Shown: positions 1 through 12,985, counted from the first letter of the stretch. The stretch is 64,000 nucleotides of DNA from Combretum micranthum (GCA_024138025.1 JAMXBD010003410.1:57272-121271), one strand, 5' to 3'. The notes: a model not told the origin generated them from the sequence alone. Numbers and translations: made by a program.

Positions 1-1258
1 GGATAAGTAAGTGCTTGACAAAAGTCGTAATCTAGTCTAAAAGGGAAAAGGAGATAATCAGAGATTGTAATCTTAAGTATAAGAAGTTAATAAAAGGAAT
101 TGAGAAGTTGAGCATTAGGATTTCAAAACAAGGCCTAAAAAAAGAGACGACCGTTATGGTATTAAAACCAACCTTGGAGGAAAAGAATAAAAGAGCTTAA
201 TGCTAACATGAGAAGATACGAAGGATAAAGAAGAAAATATAGAAAGAAAGATGTGCGGATCAACAATAATATAGAAACTAAAGGATGAACTCAAGAGCTA
301 AGATCAAGGAAGTAGTAAAGGAAAGGTCATGAGTACAATCCATAGCTTGGGATTAACGGCCCATTCGAGGAGAACTCGAATATACCAAAGTTTTAAAAGA
401 AAGTTAGTATAAAGTAAAGAAACAAAGTGCTAACGAGAAAGTAAGAGCACTAAAGGACAAAAGATCTATGAAGCCTTTGTCAATACCGGAATAAGAATGG
501 AACCAGACTTCCCAAGAGTTTGGGTTTCCACAATACTAATAGGAAGGTAAAGACGTTCATGGCATAAGCTGACCAATTAAGGTTGGCTCATTCTTTAATC
601 GATCAATATAACGTTCTCTATGAACAACCTGGCAAGGTCTTATAAAGAAACCGATATGAAAGCGAGAAGTCCTAGTCAGGATCATAAACAAATCCAGACT
701 TAAGAATGATACATGTATGAGGAGCTAACAAGAAATTTTGGAGACCTTTTGATGCTACATAATGAACGATTAGATTTTGAGGAACAATTAAGAATGTCTC
801 ACGGATTTCCAAGAATGAGGAAAGCACAAGATAAACAAAGAAGGTGAGGACTCTAGAAATTTTGAACGGAGATCAAGTGTGCTTAAGAATAAGAAATGTT
901 TATCATATGATCCTTTAGGAGTAATAAAGCAAGTTGGAAGTTTAGCTTATCATCTAAACCTATTGGGAACATGCGACATCTTCCAAATCCCTATATAATG
1001 ATTGGTCAAGGGATCAGTTTCGGAGATAAAAAGGTGGCACTCTGGAAGGAGGACCTTCCCTATAAGGAATACCTATTACAGATATTTGTCCAAAAAGTTC
1101 AAAAGATGGAAAATAAGAAAGTCGAGTAAGCCAAAGGTCTAAGGAGGAATCTTTTTCAAATAACTTAAGGAACTATGGATGAAGTGTAAGCCAAGTATCC
1201 AAGTTCGTTTGGAAGCTGCAGTTTTGAAATTCCAAGTTTTGAGGACAAAACTTTCTTT
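1..1258 (+). pseudogene. Decayed Ty3/gypsy pol 3' part (integrase)
   Basis: This is the tail of a plant Ty3/gypsy polyprotein whose 5' part lies outside the window. No long frame survives, but short pieces in three frames follow the expected order. A GFPQ-like piece near 520 matches the integrase core region. KAQDKQR is near 825. GDQVCL near 870 corresponds to the GDxVFL motif of the integrase C-terminus. QVGSLAYHLNL near 930 corresponds to the RVGxxAYxLxLP motif. The familiar plant gypsy pol end, a GAGGACAAAACTT-type stretch, follows at about 1239 and leads into the polypurine tract. The active enzyme would have inserted element cDNA; this copy cannot. The family assignment rests on motif order and on the adjoining tract and LTR. 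Confidence 0.75.
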
Positions 1259-1271
1259 AAGGGGGGTAGGT
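1259..1271 (+). other. Polypurine tract of element A
   Basis: The purine run AAGGGGGGTAGG lies directly before an LTR start (TGTAAACCCC). This is where plus-strand DNA synthesis of an LTR retrotransposon begins, and it fixes the left edge of the 3' LTR. Confidence 0.8.
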
Positions 1272-1984
1272 TGTAAACCCCCGAATTTTTGGAATCGGTT
1301 TAAGCCTAAACCCTAAACCAAAAGTCAACCGGAGCTCTAAAGGTCAACAAAACCCTAGTTAGACGTAATAGCTTAAGTCCGACAATCCCGAATAAGAAAC
1401 TCGGTGAGAATAAGTAGAAGTTTAGAATGTAGAATAGTGCGTAATTATCTAAAGTAGCATAAAAAGATCAGATTAGTAAAACTGCAACTCGTTTCGAACC
1501 CGATCGGACACGGTTCTTGAAAAACATGTCCCCGAGCCCGGAATAGTAAAAATATTCCGAATATACCGTTAGACTCATAAAAATATAAGGTTTTCAAAAA
1601 TATCAATTTTGTAATTTTCCTGTGAGTAAAAATAACAGATATCGCATTCATACGCATATTTTCTTACTACCGGTACTTTATTAGTCATATCTACTTTACA
1701 TTTCACTATTCATTACTATTCTACACTATTCTTTTATCTCTACTTTTTCTTACACCAACTCTTACACACACCATAACCTATAACCTTTACTTTTTACCTT
1801 TCCCATAACTTTATTTCACATCTACCTTACTTAATACTTCATTTAATCCACAAAATACAAAAAATAAAATAAAATCTCTCCCTCTCTCTTCTACCTATGG
1901 GCAGCGTCCTCCCATCCCCCTCTCTCCTCAATTTGTTTCAATTTTCTTTTATTTTAATCACATAAAAATTACTCCACATTTTCC

Positions 1985-1992
1985 TATAAATA
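1985..1992 (+). promoter_or_regulatory. LTR TATA box (family A, copy 1)
   Basis: TATAAATA is followed by a pyrimidine-rich ACTCTCTC leader. The same box sits at the same place in the other family A LTRs (- strand at 5016 and 20631; + strand at 7299 and 62475), so it is probably the retrotransposon core promoter. Confidence 0.6.
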
Positions 1993-3933
1993 CCCCCTCC
2001 TCTTTCACTTCTTTCACACAATTACTACCTACAAATTTCTTACCAAAACTCTCTCAAATTCTCCTCTCAAAACTCTCTCCAAATATCTTCCAAAAACTCT
2101 CTCAAAATAATTCCAAAACAACTTCTACCTACAACAAAGAAAAACCAAAACCACATAACACTACCAAAGTCTTTTTTAAGTAACCATTTCCTATTATTTT
2201 TCTTCTTCTCATGTCATGTAACTTTATATGACCATAGTGTGAGTTTCCAAAGACTAAATGTTATGGAAACTACATTATGTTCATGTATTGTTCTTGTTCA
2301 TGAAAATCTATTTATGTTTAAGTTATTATTTTTTTTCATATTATTGTTACTATATCTAAGTATTATTATCTATATATATATATATATACACATTCTTTAG
2401 AGCATATAAGCTCAATTGCAATTTATTTATTTATTCCTTGTTATTTTAAGACTAGTCTCTAGTCTTAGACTTGTCCTCATCAAGTGAAAACAAATTTTTC
2501 TTTCTTTCATTTCATTTTATTTTGGGACTAGTCTACTTTTTAGTCCCGAGAGCCTTAAAAAAACTAAGACTCTCAATACTTAACTTTATTATTTATTTTA
2601 TTTTTGTTTGTTTGCTACTTCTCATAATTCATGTTCATTTAAATTGTTGTAAAAAATTTCAAGTTCTAAAAATAATTGACAAAAAGGAGGTTTTGACACT
2701 TAGAAATAAATTTATGTAAAATATAAGATATATGGTTTAAACAAAAATAAAGTTATCTCTTTTCAAGTTACAAAAAAAAAAAAAAAAAACCCACTAAGAT
2801 TTTAGAAACTACTTCTTTCACTTATTATCCCACTTTGTTTTTATAAAGAAAATTAATTTTTATACAAGAATGATTTCTATGAAAAAAAAAAAACATAACA
2901 TGAGGAAATCATGAGGAATTTTCAAATAAAGATCTTTGCAAACAAATAGACAAGGAAAATTGTATAGGAAAAATAAGTAGGAAAAATAGCACTATTATGG
3001 AGAACATAGAAAGAAAAAAACTTATTTACAAAAAGCTATTTAAAAAAATAATAATAATAAAGCAAACATAAAACACCCTTAGAAAACAAAGGAAACAAAA
3101 TATTCATTTCAAAAGATTTACAAAATGAATTTCTTGTAAACTATAGTTTTCTAAACTTCTAATTAATATTTTTTTACTCAAGAAACACGATTGGACACTA
3201 AACACTTGAGCATGGATGAATATGAGCTATGTAGCTATAAAAAGAGGATTTTTCAACTATATAGATAACTAAGTATTTATCAAACAAATTTTGACTGATT
3301 AAACTAAAGTTGTTTTTGAATTGGAAAGTTCATGGTGAATTTTATCACCACTGTTTCGGGGCCTAAATGATTTAGTTTGATAAAAATAATTTTAGAAATG
3401 AATATATCTTTTCAAATAGGTAGAAATCGGTATATTTTATGCGCGATTCCCAGTTAAAATAACCAAGTTATGGCCATTTTAAATTGGAACTTTCCTTTAT
3501 ACGAACTTTAATGTTCTTTTGACATTGTCTTGTCAAAAAAGAAAATCATCAAGAAATACTCATTGTGGGTATTTTCTTTGGCTAGGTGACTCCGAGGAAG
3601 GATACCTATATCCCAAAGATTATTTTGATTAAGTGGAGTGTGTGAGCGACTCATCCGTATAAGAAGAATAGTCGACATGGCATCGTGAGTTTAATTCCTA
3701 TAAATATTATACTTGTTGTGCTTGTAATTTAGTTGCATTAGAGTTAGAAGAAGACAAGTGGATATATATGTAAAATAATTCCTTGAAAGAATCTTAAGAA
3801 TAGCGAGGCCGGATTTGATTTAAATGTTTGTTTTAGTATAGCACTTGCTTTGTATGAGATTCTTTGATCGCCTTAAATTGGACAATAATAATGTTATGAT
3901 ATCATAAATAAATGGATTCATGCATACCACGAA

Positions 3934-4143
3934 GTGAGTCACATTACATTTGGGTTATTATCCTTGGGCGAGAAGGATAGTAAGCTCATGTCAAAAGCAA
4001 CACTTGGGAGAGTATCCGAAAGCGATTGCTTAGCGGCGTTAAGGAAAAGGAAATGCTTGGTGGAAGATCCGAAAGCGAGGCTTAATTCAAGTAGACTTCA
4101 TATGCTTGGCGATATTGATCGAAAGCATAAAACTTTTTACTAA
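3934..4143 (+). other. LTR-internal 69-codon frame, conserved in a second copy
   Basis: A frame starting MSHITFGLLS is preserved at 18453-18653 (- strand) in the solo LTR, with a few substitutions and a two-codon in-frame length difference (RKRKC versus RKC). The frame is rich in CGAAAGC-type short repeats. The third LTR (6590-10255) does not keep it. No known domain is apparent. It may be chance persistence in a young repeat pair, so I do not call it a gene. Confidence 0.25.
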
Positions 4144-4740
4144 AACTACTTGTTTTGAGGTTATATATCACCAAACCCCGAATGGAGGGTGCAAATCCAT
4201 TCAACATATTGTTCCGGGAAAACTATATGCCTTGTTTGCCCACGTGTATGTTACATTCCATTTGTTTGATTAAATAACTTGTTTAAAATTTTGTTACATG
4301 AAGTTTTTTATGGAAATAATTCTCACTAAGCCTGTTAACTTATACCCTCATAGATATCTTTTGCAGTTCCCCTATTTGTGGTTGAGACCACGAGGACCTT
4401 GCAGTCAGGTAATTTCTTTTTGGATAAAGGAAATTTTAGATGAAGTTAATATTAGAAATGATGTTCCAATATTCTTGTAATAGATTAGTGAATTAGGAAA
4501 ATATCCCTAAATTTGTAAGGATCATTATTACAAGTAAATTGAATATTATGAATCCTCTTTTCTTAATATGTTATTATATCTTCTTAAGCTTCATAATTCC
4601 ATAAATGGTCCTCTAAAATTGTGAGAGCACGCCTTACACTTAATAAAAAAACTTTTGGGAATGGCTAAGGTTGTCATACTTAAGCTTTAATATTGAGTGT
4701 GGCGGACTGTTACGTTTAGGGTACCCCTTGGGGCGTGAAA

Positions 4741-5694
4741 AACATAGTGTAGCTTCCATAACAATAAGTTTAGGAAATTCACTTCATGGTCATGTAAAGT
4801 TACATGATATGGTAGAAGTAAAATAAAGAAAGTTTATTACCTAAAAGATATTTGATGGTGGAGAAAAGTGGTGGTGTTTTTGAGAGAATTTTGAGGGTAT
4901 GTAGAAAGGAATTTGAGAGAGTATTTGGAGAGAGTTTTGAGAGAAAAATTTTTGAGAGTTTTAGTAGTGAATTTATAGGTAGATGAAGTGTGAAAGAAAT
5001 GAAAGAGGAAGACGGTATTTATAGGAAAAGTTGGATAGAAAGTATAGTTAATTAAATAAATGAAAAATAAAAGAAAATTGATGGCATGAAAGAAAGAGTA
5101 ATTAGAAATTAATTTTAAAAGAAAAGTGTAAGAGAAGTTTAGTAATATGTGGTGTAGAATTTTTATGAGAAAAGAAAATTGTAAGAAATAGGTATATAGG
5201 TTGTAAGAATAAGTAGTAGAAAAAGTAGAGATAGATGAATAGTAATGAATAGTAGAAAAGTACTATGAATAGTAGACTAGACAATTAAAATACAGGTAGT
5301 AAAGAAAATATGTGTAAATAGTCTATATCTGATATTTTTAGTTACCGAAAAATTCTAAAATTGATATTTTTGAAAACCTTATATTTTTATGTGTCTATTA
5401 GTTGTCGGAATATTTTTACTATCCGGTGTACTGAAGCACGATTTTCAAAAACTAATCTTGTTCGGATCCAAAAATACTAGAAAATTGTGAATCTAATATT
5501 TTTAAGCTTTCCTATGCTGTTACGAACTATTATCCACAATTATCTTAATTTCGTTGTTTAGGGTTTAAGAATATGGGATTGCCGAATCTAGAGTCACTAG
5601 ACTAAATATAGAATTAGATTAACTTTACGGTTCTGGTTTGACTTCCAGTTCTTAGGGTTTACTATATTTACCGAAAAAATCTAAGAGCTTACAG
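4741..5694 (-). mobile_element. Inverted, truncated family A-related LTR
   Basis: Read on the - strand this begins TGTAAGCTCTTAG (ending at 5694 on +) and follows the first kilobase of a family A LTR. It passes a TATA-like box (TATTTATA at 5016-5023), the GAGAG-rich leader and the block around GTAGCTTCCATAAC that is also found at 20353. It stops abruptly at 4740, where the + strand LTR ends. The most likely reading is that element A inserted into an older LTR in the opposite orientation. The rest of the older LTR would then lie beyond the left edge of the window. Confidence 0.7.
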
Positions 5695-6589
5695 ATTGCC
5701 TACTACGACATTTCCTGAATTGATAAAGGCTAGGGTTACCAAAGGGCACTTACTAATTAAATTTCCTCTGCTTAATCTTTCACTATTAATTCAAACCATT
5801 GTTCAAGTAGAACTACATTACTACAAGATAAAGTAGCAAATGTACCTACTATTAGTTCTAGAGTAAGTGTGTCAATTGGATCTATTGCAGCGAGTCCGTA
5901 TTCCTTAAATTCATCTTCATGACTCCATGAGTTTTCTAAATTATATAGTCGGCCTCCAAGTTGACTACTTGACCCTTGCCTTTTATTCTTGGGGTTCAGT
6001 CACTAATGATGTTAGATGATTTAACTATTTATCCAACACATTTGGGAAAGTAGGTAGAGAAATGTCCCATTCCTTTACAAATATTATAAATAGTCATGGC
6101 TTTCTATGGGTAGTCATGGATGTGATGGTTTGGTTCTCCACAAAAGGAACATTTATCCTTTAGTTGACGATAATGATGAGGGAGATGTGATTCCCAGCAT
6201 TTGCAACATTTAACACCAGGTTTTCTCATTGTCTTACCCCTTAAAATAAACCTTGAAATCTGGGCTTTGAAATTTATCACTTGGTACATATCCCTCTAAT
6301 GGTCATTTTCCAAAAGTATTTATTTTACTCACTGTATAGTCAGCCTTTTCCTTTTAACATTTTCTAGCATTCTGGCTTTCTCCATCGGTTGGCAATATGC
6401 AGTCACTTCAAATTCTTAGAACTGACATCTAAGATCATCATCTAACCCACCTAGGAACACTTGCATTTTCAATTTCTTACTTGTTTCATACGAGTCTAGT
6501 GCATATTAAAGCAGCCGATTGAATTCAGTTTCATATTCATTTATAGTGCAACCTTGTTATCTCAAATACAGGAAATCACCACTATACTT
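5695..6589 (-). pseudogene. Decayed gypsy gag, C-terminal half with zinc knuckle
   Basis: Read on the - strand, this continues the gag frame interrupted at 6590. After a GDFLYLR piece it has EYETEFNRLL (with a stop beside it) and FLGGLDDDLRCQF near 6430. A knuckle region follows at about 6104-6220: KCCKCWESH, then CSFCGEPNHHIHDYP. That is the plant gypsy pattern CxxCGxxH...CFxCGxxGHxxxDCP, with tyrosine in place of the last cysteine. Gag would form the particle and bind element RNA. Stops and frame changes make it non-functional. It ends at the inverted LTR, with no protease or reverse transcriptase visible between. Confidence 0.75.
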
Positions 6590-9500
6590 TGTAAGCCCTC
6601 ATTCTCTTAGCAATTTGAAATCGGTTTTGGAAATTAGAACCGGAAACCGAAACCCTAAAAGAATACTCTAGGACTAGTTAGACCTAAAAACTCTAAGTCC
6701 AACAATCTCGAGAACGAAACCTCGAAACAATAATGAGTTAGCTCTAGAATATAGCCCTATATAATATGTGAAAATACAAAAAGATCATATTCCCGAGAAA
6801 TTCATTCGTTTCGAATTCGATTGGGATCTGTTCTCGAAAACCAGTCCTTGGGACACGGTAACAGAAAATATTATATAGGACTCCTTAAAACCGAAATTTA
6901 ATAAGGAATCAAAAATATAATCATAAGAATTTTTCGGTTTATAAAAATTATAGTTATAGCCTTTTATCATATTTTCATTACTACCGGTAATTTAATTGTC
7001 TAATCTACTTTTTGAATTCTATCACACTATTCACCAAGTACAACCACCTATACCCTATTCTTACATCTTTACAACCTATTCTTATAATCTTACATCATTT
7101 TCCTTACATTTTCTTTTCCAATACAACTTTTACTACTTAAATTACTTAATAAATTTGAATTTTATTACACAAAACAAATCAAACAACACTCTCTCTCCCC
7201 CTTCTTCTAAAACCAATGTGATCCCCCCTCCACATGCCCACAAAGTTGTTTCATTTTTCTTCATTTTATTAATCACACAAAAACCCTAATCTATTTCTTA
7301 TATAAACTCTCTTTTACCTTTCACTTTTTCATTTTCTCTCATTTCTTACAAATCATACTTTTAGAAAAAGTTTTCTCTCCTCTCTCTCCCTCTCCTTTGC
7401 CGTGAGCTTTCTCTCCCTCACACACACATACAAAATTTTTTTTCAAGTTTTCTTACTCCACACATCTAATAGGTAATAGATCTATACCCTACCACATTAA
7501 AACATGTAATGGTAAGATCATATATGTGTGGTTCTACCAAAAATCCCCATGAGCTTTATGTTAGGGATGTGGAAATACTAAAGCATGATATTCTTACCAT
7601 CACAGTGTGTGGATCTTGTTATTTAAGTTGTTTTATTAATATTTTGCTATATTATTGTTATATATTGCTTTTATGGATATTTTGTACATATACTCTTTCA
7701 TTAAACTCTTCTACATATTGCTTATGTTACATTTGCATCCATGACATGAGTAATATAGTAGATGTATTTCTGTAGAGTACATAAATGCCATAGATATTTG
7801 TCTTATATACATAAAAGATTTGCAATATGATAATCTTAATGAAGGTTTTGCCAAACTCAAGATTTATTTTGTTTCTATCAAAAAAATGATTTTTGAAATT
7901 TGGATCTTGCGAAATAACCATTTAGAAAACCTATTTTTCAACTCCAAAATGAAGATCTTACATGTAAAATAAAGGGCTTAGGTAATAAGTATCATAAAGG
8001 AATGATTTTTATAAGTCGAGTTTAGTTTTATTAAGAGAAATTTTCAAAACAAGAAAAGGATTACAAAAGTTAAGTTAGAGCTATGTCTTAACACCAACAA
8101 AAACTTAAAATTCATAACTAAGGTGAAATGCCAAGAAAACGCCTACTTTCCAACATTAAAACAAGAGTTTTATTAGAGAAATGGAAACCTTAGGGAGAAG
8201 GTTTGGTTAGGACTTAATTTTAGAAAGATTAAATGAATTTTTCATAAGAAATAATCTCAAAAACAAGTTTCAAAATTCGAATCTAAAAATGACCCCCATT
8301 TAAACACCTATTTCCAAATGCCAAAATGAGGATCTTAATAGAAAAATTGAAGCCTTAGGGAATAAATGTAATAAAGACTTGATTTTAATAAGAGTAAATA
8401 GATTTTATCAAAGTATAGACCTAAAACAAAGGAAAGCTTTCCAAACATGGATCAAACAATATTTTCATTTCCTAAAATTGTGTAAAATTCATCACTAGGC
8501 AAAACCCATATTTAAACATCTATATTCCAACTCTTAAATGAAGAATTTTATTAAGATAATGAAGGTATTAGGTATATAGGTCATCAAGGCTTTATCTTAG
8601 TAAAAATATAGATGATTTTCAAAGAGATAAAGCTAGTTTTTCTCAACCAAGTATTCTTGAAATTGTTGCAACGTAAAGTTTTTCCAAAAATTTTTTTTAA
8701 CCAAAAACCATTAAGGATATACATGTAGATAGCTCATGTCATGTCATTCATAATAATAACTTGTAGACATTGCATGCATATATAATATATTTGGTAGAAA
8801 TAGTGCAAATTTCACAAAATAATTTCGGAAATGCAATTTTTATCTACTGATCAGATTTGATATGAGCTTTCTAAGACCTAAAAGTTTTCAAAACTTAAGA
8901 ACAACATCATGAATAGATAGATTTGTCGAAGTAGATAGAAATCAATTGCTTATTTGTGAAATTCCAAGTTAAAATGACCAAGTTATGGGCGTTTTAAGTT
9001 GAAATTTCCATCTACCACGAAAATTATGAACTTAAGAGTTTCTATTTAATAGGTTGGAATTAGTTATGGTTTGAAATAATCATTTGGGTATTTCTTTCAT
9101 TTAGGTGACTTTGAATTGAGGCAATTCTTGTTTTCAAATTGCTACTATTAGAGACCGGTGTCCATGACCGAGTGAGTTCACTTTCCCTAAATTTCATGCT
9201 TATGATTGTGCTTATAATGATAGTGGCATTAGAACTAAGGCAAGATAAAATTAGAATATGCATGTGAATTCTACTTGGTTGAATCGATGCTAAGAATATC
9301 GAAATGGGAATTGTTATAAATATATGTATGATTTAGTATAAAACCGAAGTGTCTGAAACTTCTATGATCGCCTATAATTCAATTAAATAATATGCCATGA
9401 CTATATAATTAAATTGCCCATGCATAACATATGTGAATCACATTGCATTTGTTATTATACCTTTGTGGGAAGAAGGCGTAATAGCTAGGCAACGGGTGGG

Positions 9501-10255
9501 CCTGAAAACTCAGAAAGTGGAACAAGGTCGCTTGAATTAAAATGGAAGTAGAGTAGGCACTTGATTCAACTACATAATTAATGAGTGGGTAGGCACCTAA
9601 AACAACTACTAAATGAATGAGGAAAAATTGAAATCTATGGTCGTATGGGCCTGAAACACCTAATCCCGAATAGAGGGCGTAAATCTATTCAACATAGGAC
9701 TCCCAGAAAGTTTTATGTATTATATTTTCATGTGCTTATGCAATTCATATGATTGTCTAATATAACTTGTTTGCCCTATTGATGATGGAGTATGTAATTT
9801 TGGAAGTGAAACGCACTAAGCTAGCACAGCTTATACCCCCATAGCTTCTTTTTTATGCAGTTCTCGTACATATGGTTACATCACCGGACTTAGCCAAATC
9901 AGGTAAATGCAAAGTTAGGAATTTTCCTTTTTCAGTATATGATTAGCTTTGTATAGGCTTTCATAGGAAACCTTAAACGTTTGGGTTGTTATTAAAAGCT
10001 AATATTTGGACTTTTGTTTAGCAGGGGAAGGTCCCTTAGTATCTTGTAACTGATCCTGAGATATCTGTGGTTTATATTTTTATGCTTACTCTATCAAGTT
10101 GAACTATCTATCTCCAATTGCATATGTATTCTATTGTCATAAGGGAACACCTTGCATCTAATACAAGACTTTTGGAACAACTGTGGTAGTGATTCTTAAG
10201 TCTCGTTTAGCATGCGGTGGACTGTTACGTTTAGAGTACCCTTTGGGGCGTGACA
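6590..10255 (+). mobile_element. Solo LTR, family A (3666 bp), TSD TACTT
   Basis: The sequence begins TGTAAGCCCT and ends GGGGCGTGACA. It is flanked by TACTT at 6585-6589 and again at 10256-10260, a perfect 5 bp duplication as gypsy integrases make. No internal region is present, so recombination between the two LTRs of a full element has left one. The insertion sits inside the - strand gag remnant: removing it together with one TACTT restores the reading RVKYSGDFLYLR across the junction. The LTR holds a TATA box at 7299, a long AT-rich 3' part and the conserved box near 8957-8995. No coding region is seen in it. Confidence 0.92.
7299..7306 (+). promoter_or_regulatory. LTR TATA box (family A solo LTR)
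   Basis: TATATAAA is followed by a CT-rich leader, at the position corresponding to the TATA boxes in the other family A LTRs. Confidence 0.55.
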
Positions 10256-10860
10256 TACTTAACTCTATGTCTAGCTAGAAAGTATTTAGCAAAAAATTCT
10301 CTTCTAAACTCTTCCCAAGTCACCCAATTTGAAAGGCTCTTCATATCTCATACCATCAAGTCTTGGTACGTAACCTTACAAAATACATATCATATTCTCT
10401 CTTAACTATTATGGAACCTCAAATACCGCAAAAGACCTCTCTATTTGTGCCAATCAATCTTCTGCTTCATCAAGGTATCCATAATGCTCTTCAAAGTATC
10501 GATTAAACTTCATGAATTCGGGAATTATGCTCTTACGATGCCTCTGGAGTAGAGATGGTGGTTGTTCCACTATCTGTGCCTTTAGCATATCTGGCTACAG
10601 TAGTCGTATCTCTAAAGCTACATGAAGTGATCCTCTTAGGCCTAAAACTGGCTGATTCCCTTGAACTAAAAGCCTAACCAAATCTTCTAGTTGACCAATG
10701 GCTGTTAACACTTCTCCAGCTCGATCTTAGGGAGGAGGTAGTGTTGGCATGTTTTGTTTTGATCGTTCCTCACCTTGTGGAATTGCTTGCCAGTGGGCAA
10801 TTCTACCCTGATCTCTCCTAAGTTGACTGAGATTATCATACTCTATAGTTAACATATCAT
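10256..10860 (-). pseudogene. Decayed gypsy gag, N-terminal half
   Basis: Read on the - strand, this shows TLPPP near the N-terminus, IGQLEDLVRLLVQ, KFNRYFEEHYGYLDEAE, LAQIERSFAVFEVP and TWEEFRREFFAKYF (about 10277-10322). These correspond to the plant gypsy gag core (WLxxIExxFxVxxCP ... TWEEFxxxFxxKYFP). The frame runs on into 6589 once the solo LTR is removed. At least three in-frame stops are present. The 5' LTR of this element is not directly adjoining, so either it is missing or the true upstream part is the 22293-23440 segment on the far side of the nested element. Confidence 0.8.
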
Positions 10861-11083
10861 AAACACAATGACGACTACATGATACTCATATATTGTATAT
10901 TTTTAAGAGATGTCGCATAATTACATTATTTTCTTTCATTCATTATAGTTGATGATTCATATATACATAAGTCAAAACTCATCATCAATTCTACATTTAC
11001 AGCCATCACCAGACTTTTTACAAGCAAAATTGGTCAAGTTTTTGTTTAGATATAAGAATCTCTATTATAAATATATATATATA
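10861..11083. other. AT-rich spacer, left flank of element 2
   Basis: No coding or RNA signal is visible. It ends in an AT dinucleotide run that supplies the TATAT target site of the neighbouring element. It resumes at 22293 on the other side of that element. Confidence 0.5.
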
Positions 11084-12631
11084 TATATTGTAACGTCATA
11101 ACCTAAAGGTGTTATCAGCCCGCCACGTGTCATTATCAAATATTGACACACAAAGGCTATACTTTCTAAACCACAATTTTATATAACTCAAATATCTCTA
11201 ATATCTCTCAAATAAAGGGTACTTGAAATGAAATGTCCTCAATTTCTTCTGATCATAAAACTAAACCATTTAACTTTAAAGAAATAACAAAATCTCCAAA
11301 AATAAACAAATCATAAAATATTATTTTGCTTTTCTAAAATCACTAGATCTAAGATCACTAATCTCAACTATCGGTAGAAGAATCAAATCCACTATCGCTT
11401 TTCCCATAGTCTACAAATATGCCGTATCTCGTCAAATCATAGATAATAAAATCTTCATCTGTACCTATGAGGAAAAATAAGGATTGAGCAAAAAACGCCC
11501 AGTACGCCAAACCGAAAGCACATGCACATGATCATGCAAATCACAATATCACATATAACTTATATTCTAATGCAGCAAGCACAAATTAATTATCTTTTCA
11601 TTAGCTTGCAAACAACACAGTTTAGGACTATTGATCACTAATCCTAAACCCAGAGTAACTCATGACCCTGATGAAAACCATAATATAGATAGTATATAAA
11701 TATATAATTGCGTTACATAATTAAGCTGGTAACGACTCCTAATCTACCGATATCATCTCCAGGTACGACTCCACTCGGGACAACACAGCACAAGGATCAT
11801 CAAGTTGCCAGCGTTACTATCACACTCCTGCGTAGTCTTCACTAACCGTAACCAAGCACAAGCAGCAAATCAAATTAAAAGGCCTGATAGAATTAGGTAA
11901 ACTTATACAATTCTAAACCTATAAGTACAAACAACAAACAATGTAAGGTTGTACTTGGATTTGCTTTCAATCCCAATCTATCCAATAGAAATTTTTAATT
12001 GAAAAGGAACCCTAATCTCGCAGTACTCCTGTTTAACAATATATATATATATATTATATTGAAATAAAGTCCAATTGTAATAACAATATCAAACCCTAAC
12101 CCTAATTCTATAAACCTAATCGAAGATCAAAACACCCGTTTATCCCATTTGTACTGCACAGAAACCCTTTTCATAATTCTTTAGAGTTCTTAACGATCTC
12201 CAAAATCCTTCACAACACATACATATATATACAATCCTCTATGAGTAAAACGATTGCGAAAGTTCATAACTTTATATCCACAGAGATAGAACGGGTTCAT
12301 ACTTACCTAGAACTTATAGATCTTGCTTGCAAAAGAACCCTAATTCATTCAATCAATCTCCTATCACAAGTAATTTACTATCGCTATAATCATATTCCTA
12401 TAATCTATTAATCTCAGAAAATACGAGACTTTGATAGAGATCTTACCTTTACTTTGATTTGAAACCAAAACTCTTAAAATCCTAAAGATTCCCGAATCTC
12501 CTTCATTCGTATACAAAACTAGAATTAGATTTATCTATATAAGGAAAGGAATTTAAAGAGACCAAGATTAGACCCACATATCTTGAGTTTGGCTGAGGAA
12601 GAAGTGTGGGGAACTCGAAGGTCTAATGGTC

Positions 12632-12639
12632 TATTTATA
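12632..12639 (-). promoter_or_regulatory. TATA-like box 1, element 2 3' LTR
   Basis: TATTTATA on + (TATAAATA on -), matched at 21627-21634 in the other LTR. It lies 354 bp from a second similar box. Confidence 0.5.
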
Positions 12640-12704
12640 AAGAGAGTTGGCTTTGGAAAAATGCAACCTTAGCTTAAGAAAAACGTGAACATAGGCCAAG
12701 CAAT

Positions 12705-12766
12705 ACGCCAGCAGCTTAGCCACTTACGCAAGCAACTTAGCTGGTTACGCCAGCAGCCATTAGTCC
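12705..12766 (-). repeat. 21-bp tandem repeat, two units plus a degenerate one
   Basis: Units begin at 12705 and 12726 with ACGCcAGCA(G/A)CTTAG; a degenerate 20-bp unit follows at 12747. The sister LTR has three full units (21700-21762) before the same degenerate one, so one unit was gained or lost after insertion. Confidence 0.8.
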
Positions 12767-12985
12767 GGCGTAGGACCAATTTCCTTAGCAAATTTTCAAA
12801 ACTTCAATGCCGAAAATTAGGCCATCATCTACTATCTTTAGGCTACGACTTACGATTAAAGACTGGCAACTTAAATGCAGACCTACTGTAAAATTGTCTG
12901 ATCATTCGCACGTGACTTCTTCGTGTCCAAATTCATCTAGGGTTTTAATTGAGGTATAGTGTGACAAATTCGTTGGTTAAGGATC

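Larger units (their letters stand above)
1272..4740 (+). mobile_element. 3' LTR of gypsy element A (family A, about 3.5 kb)
   Basis: The LTR begins TGTAAACCCC right after the polypurine tract and ends GGGGCGTGAAA, where the related copies end GGGGCGTGACA. The whole length matches, in reverse, the solo LTR at 17852-21348, which confirms both edges. Its 3469 bp is long for a plant gypsy LTR and fits chromovirus (Tekay/Del-like) families; that lineage name is inference. It contains a TATA-like box at 1985, a CT-rich leader, AT microsatellites near 2374, a conserved box near 3446-3480 and a 69-codon frame at 3934-4143. The other LTR of this element is outside the window, so insertion age cannot be read. 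Confidence 0.85.
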
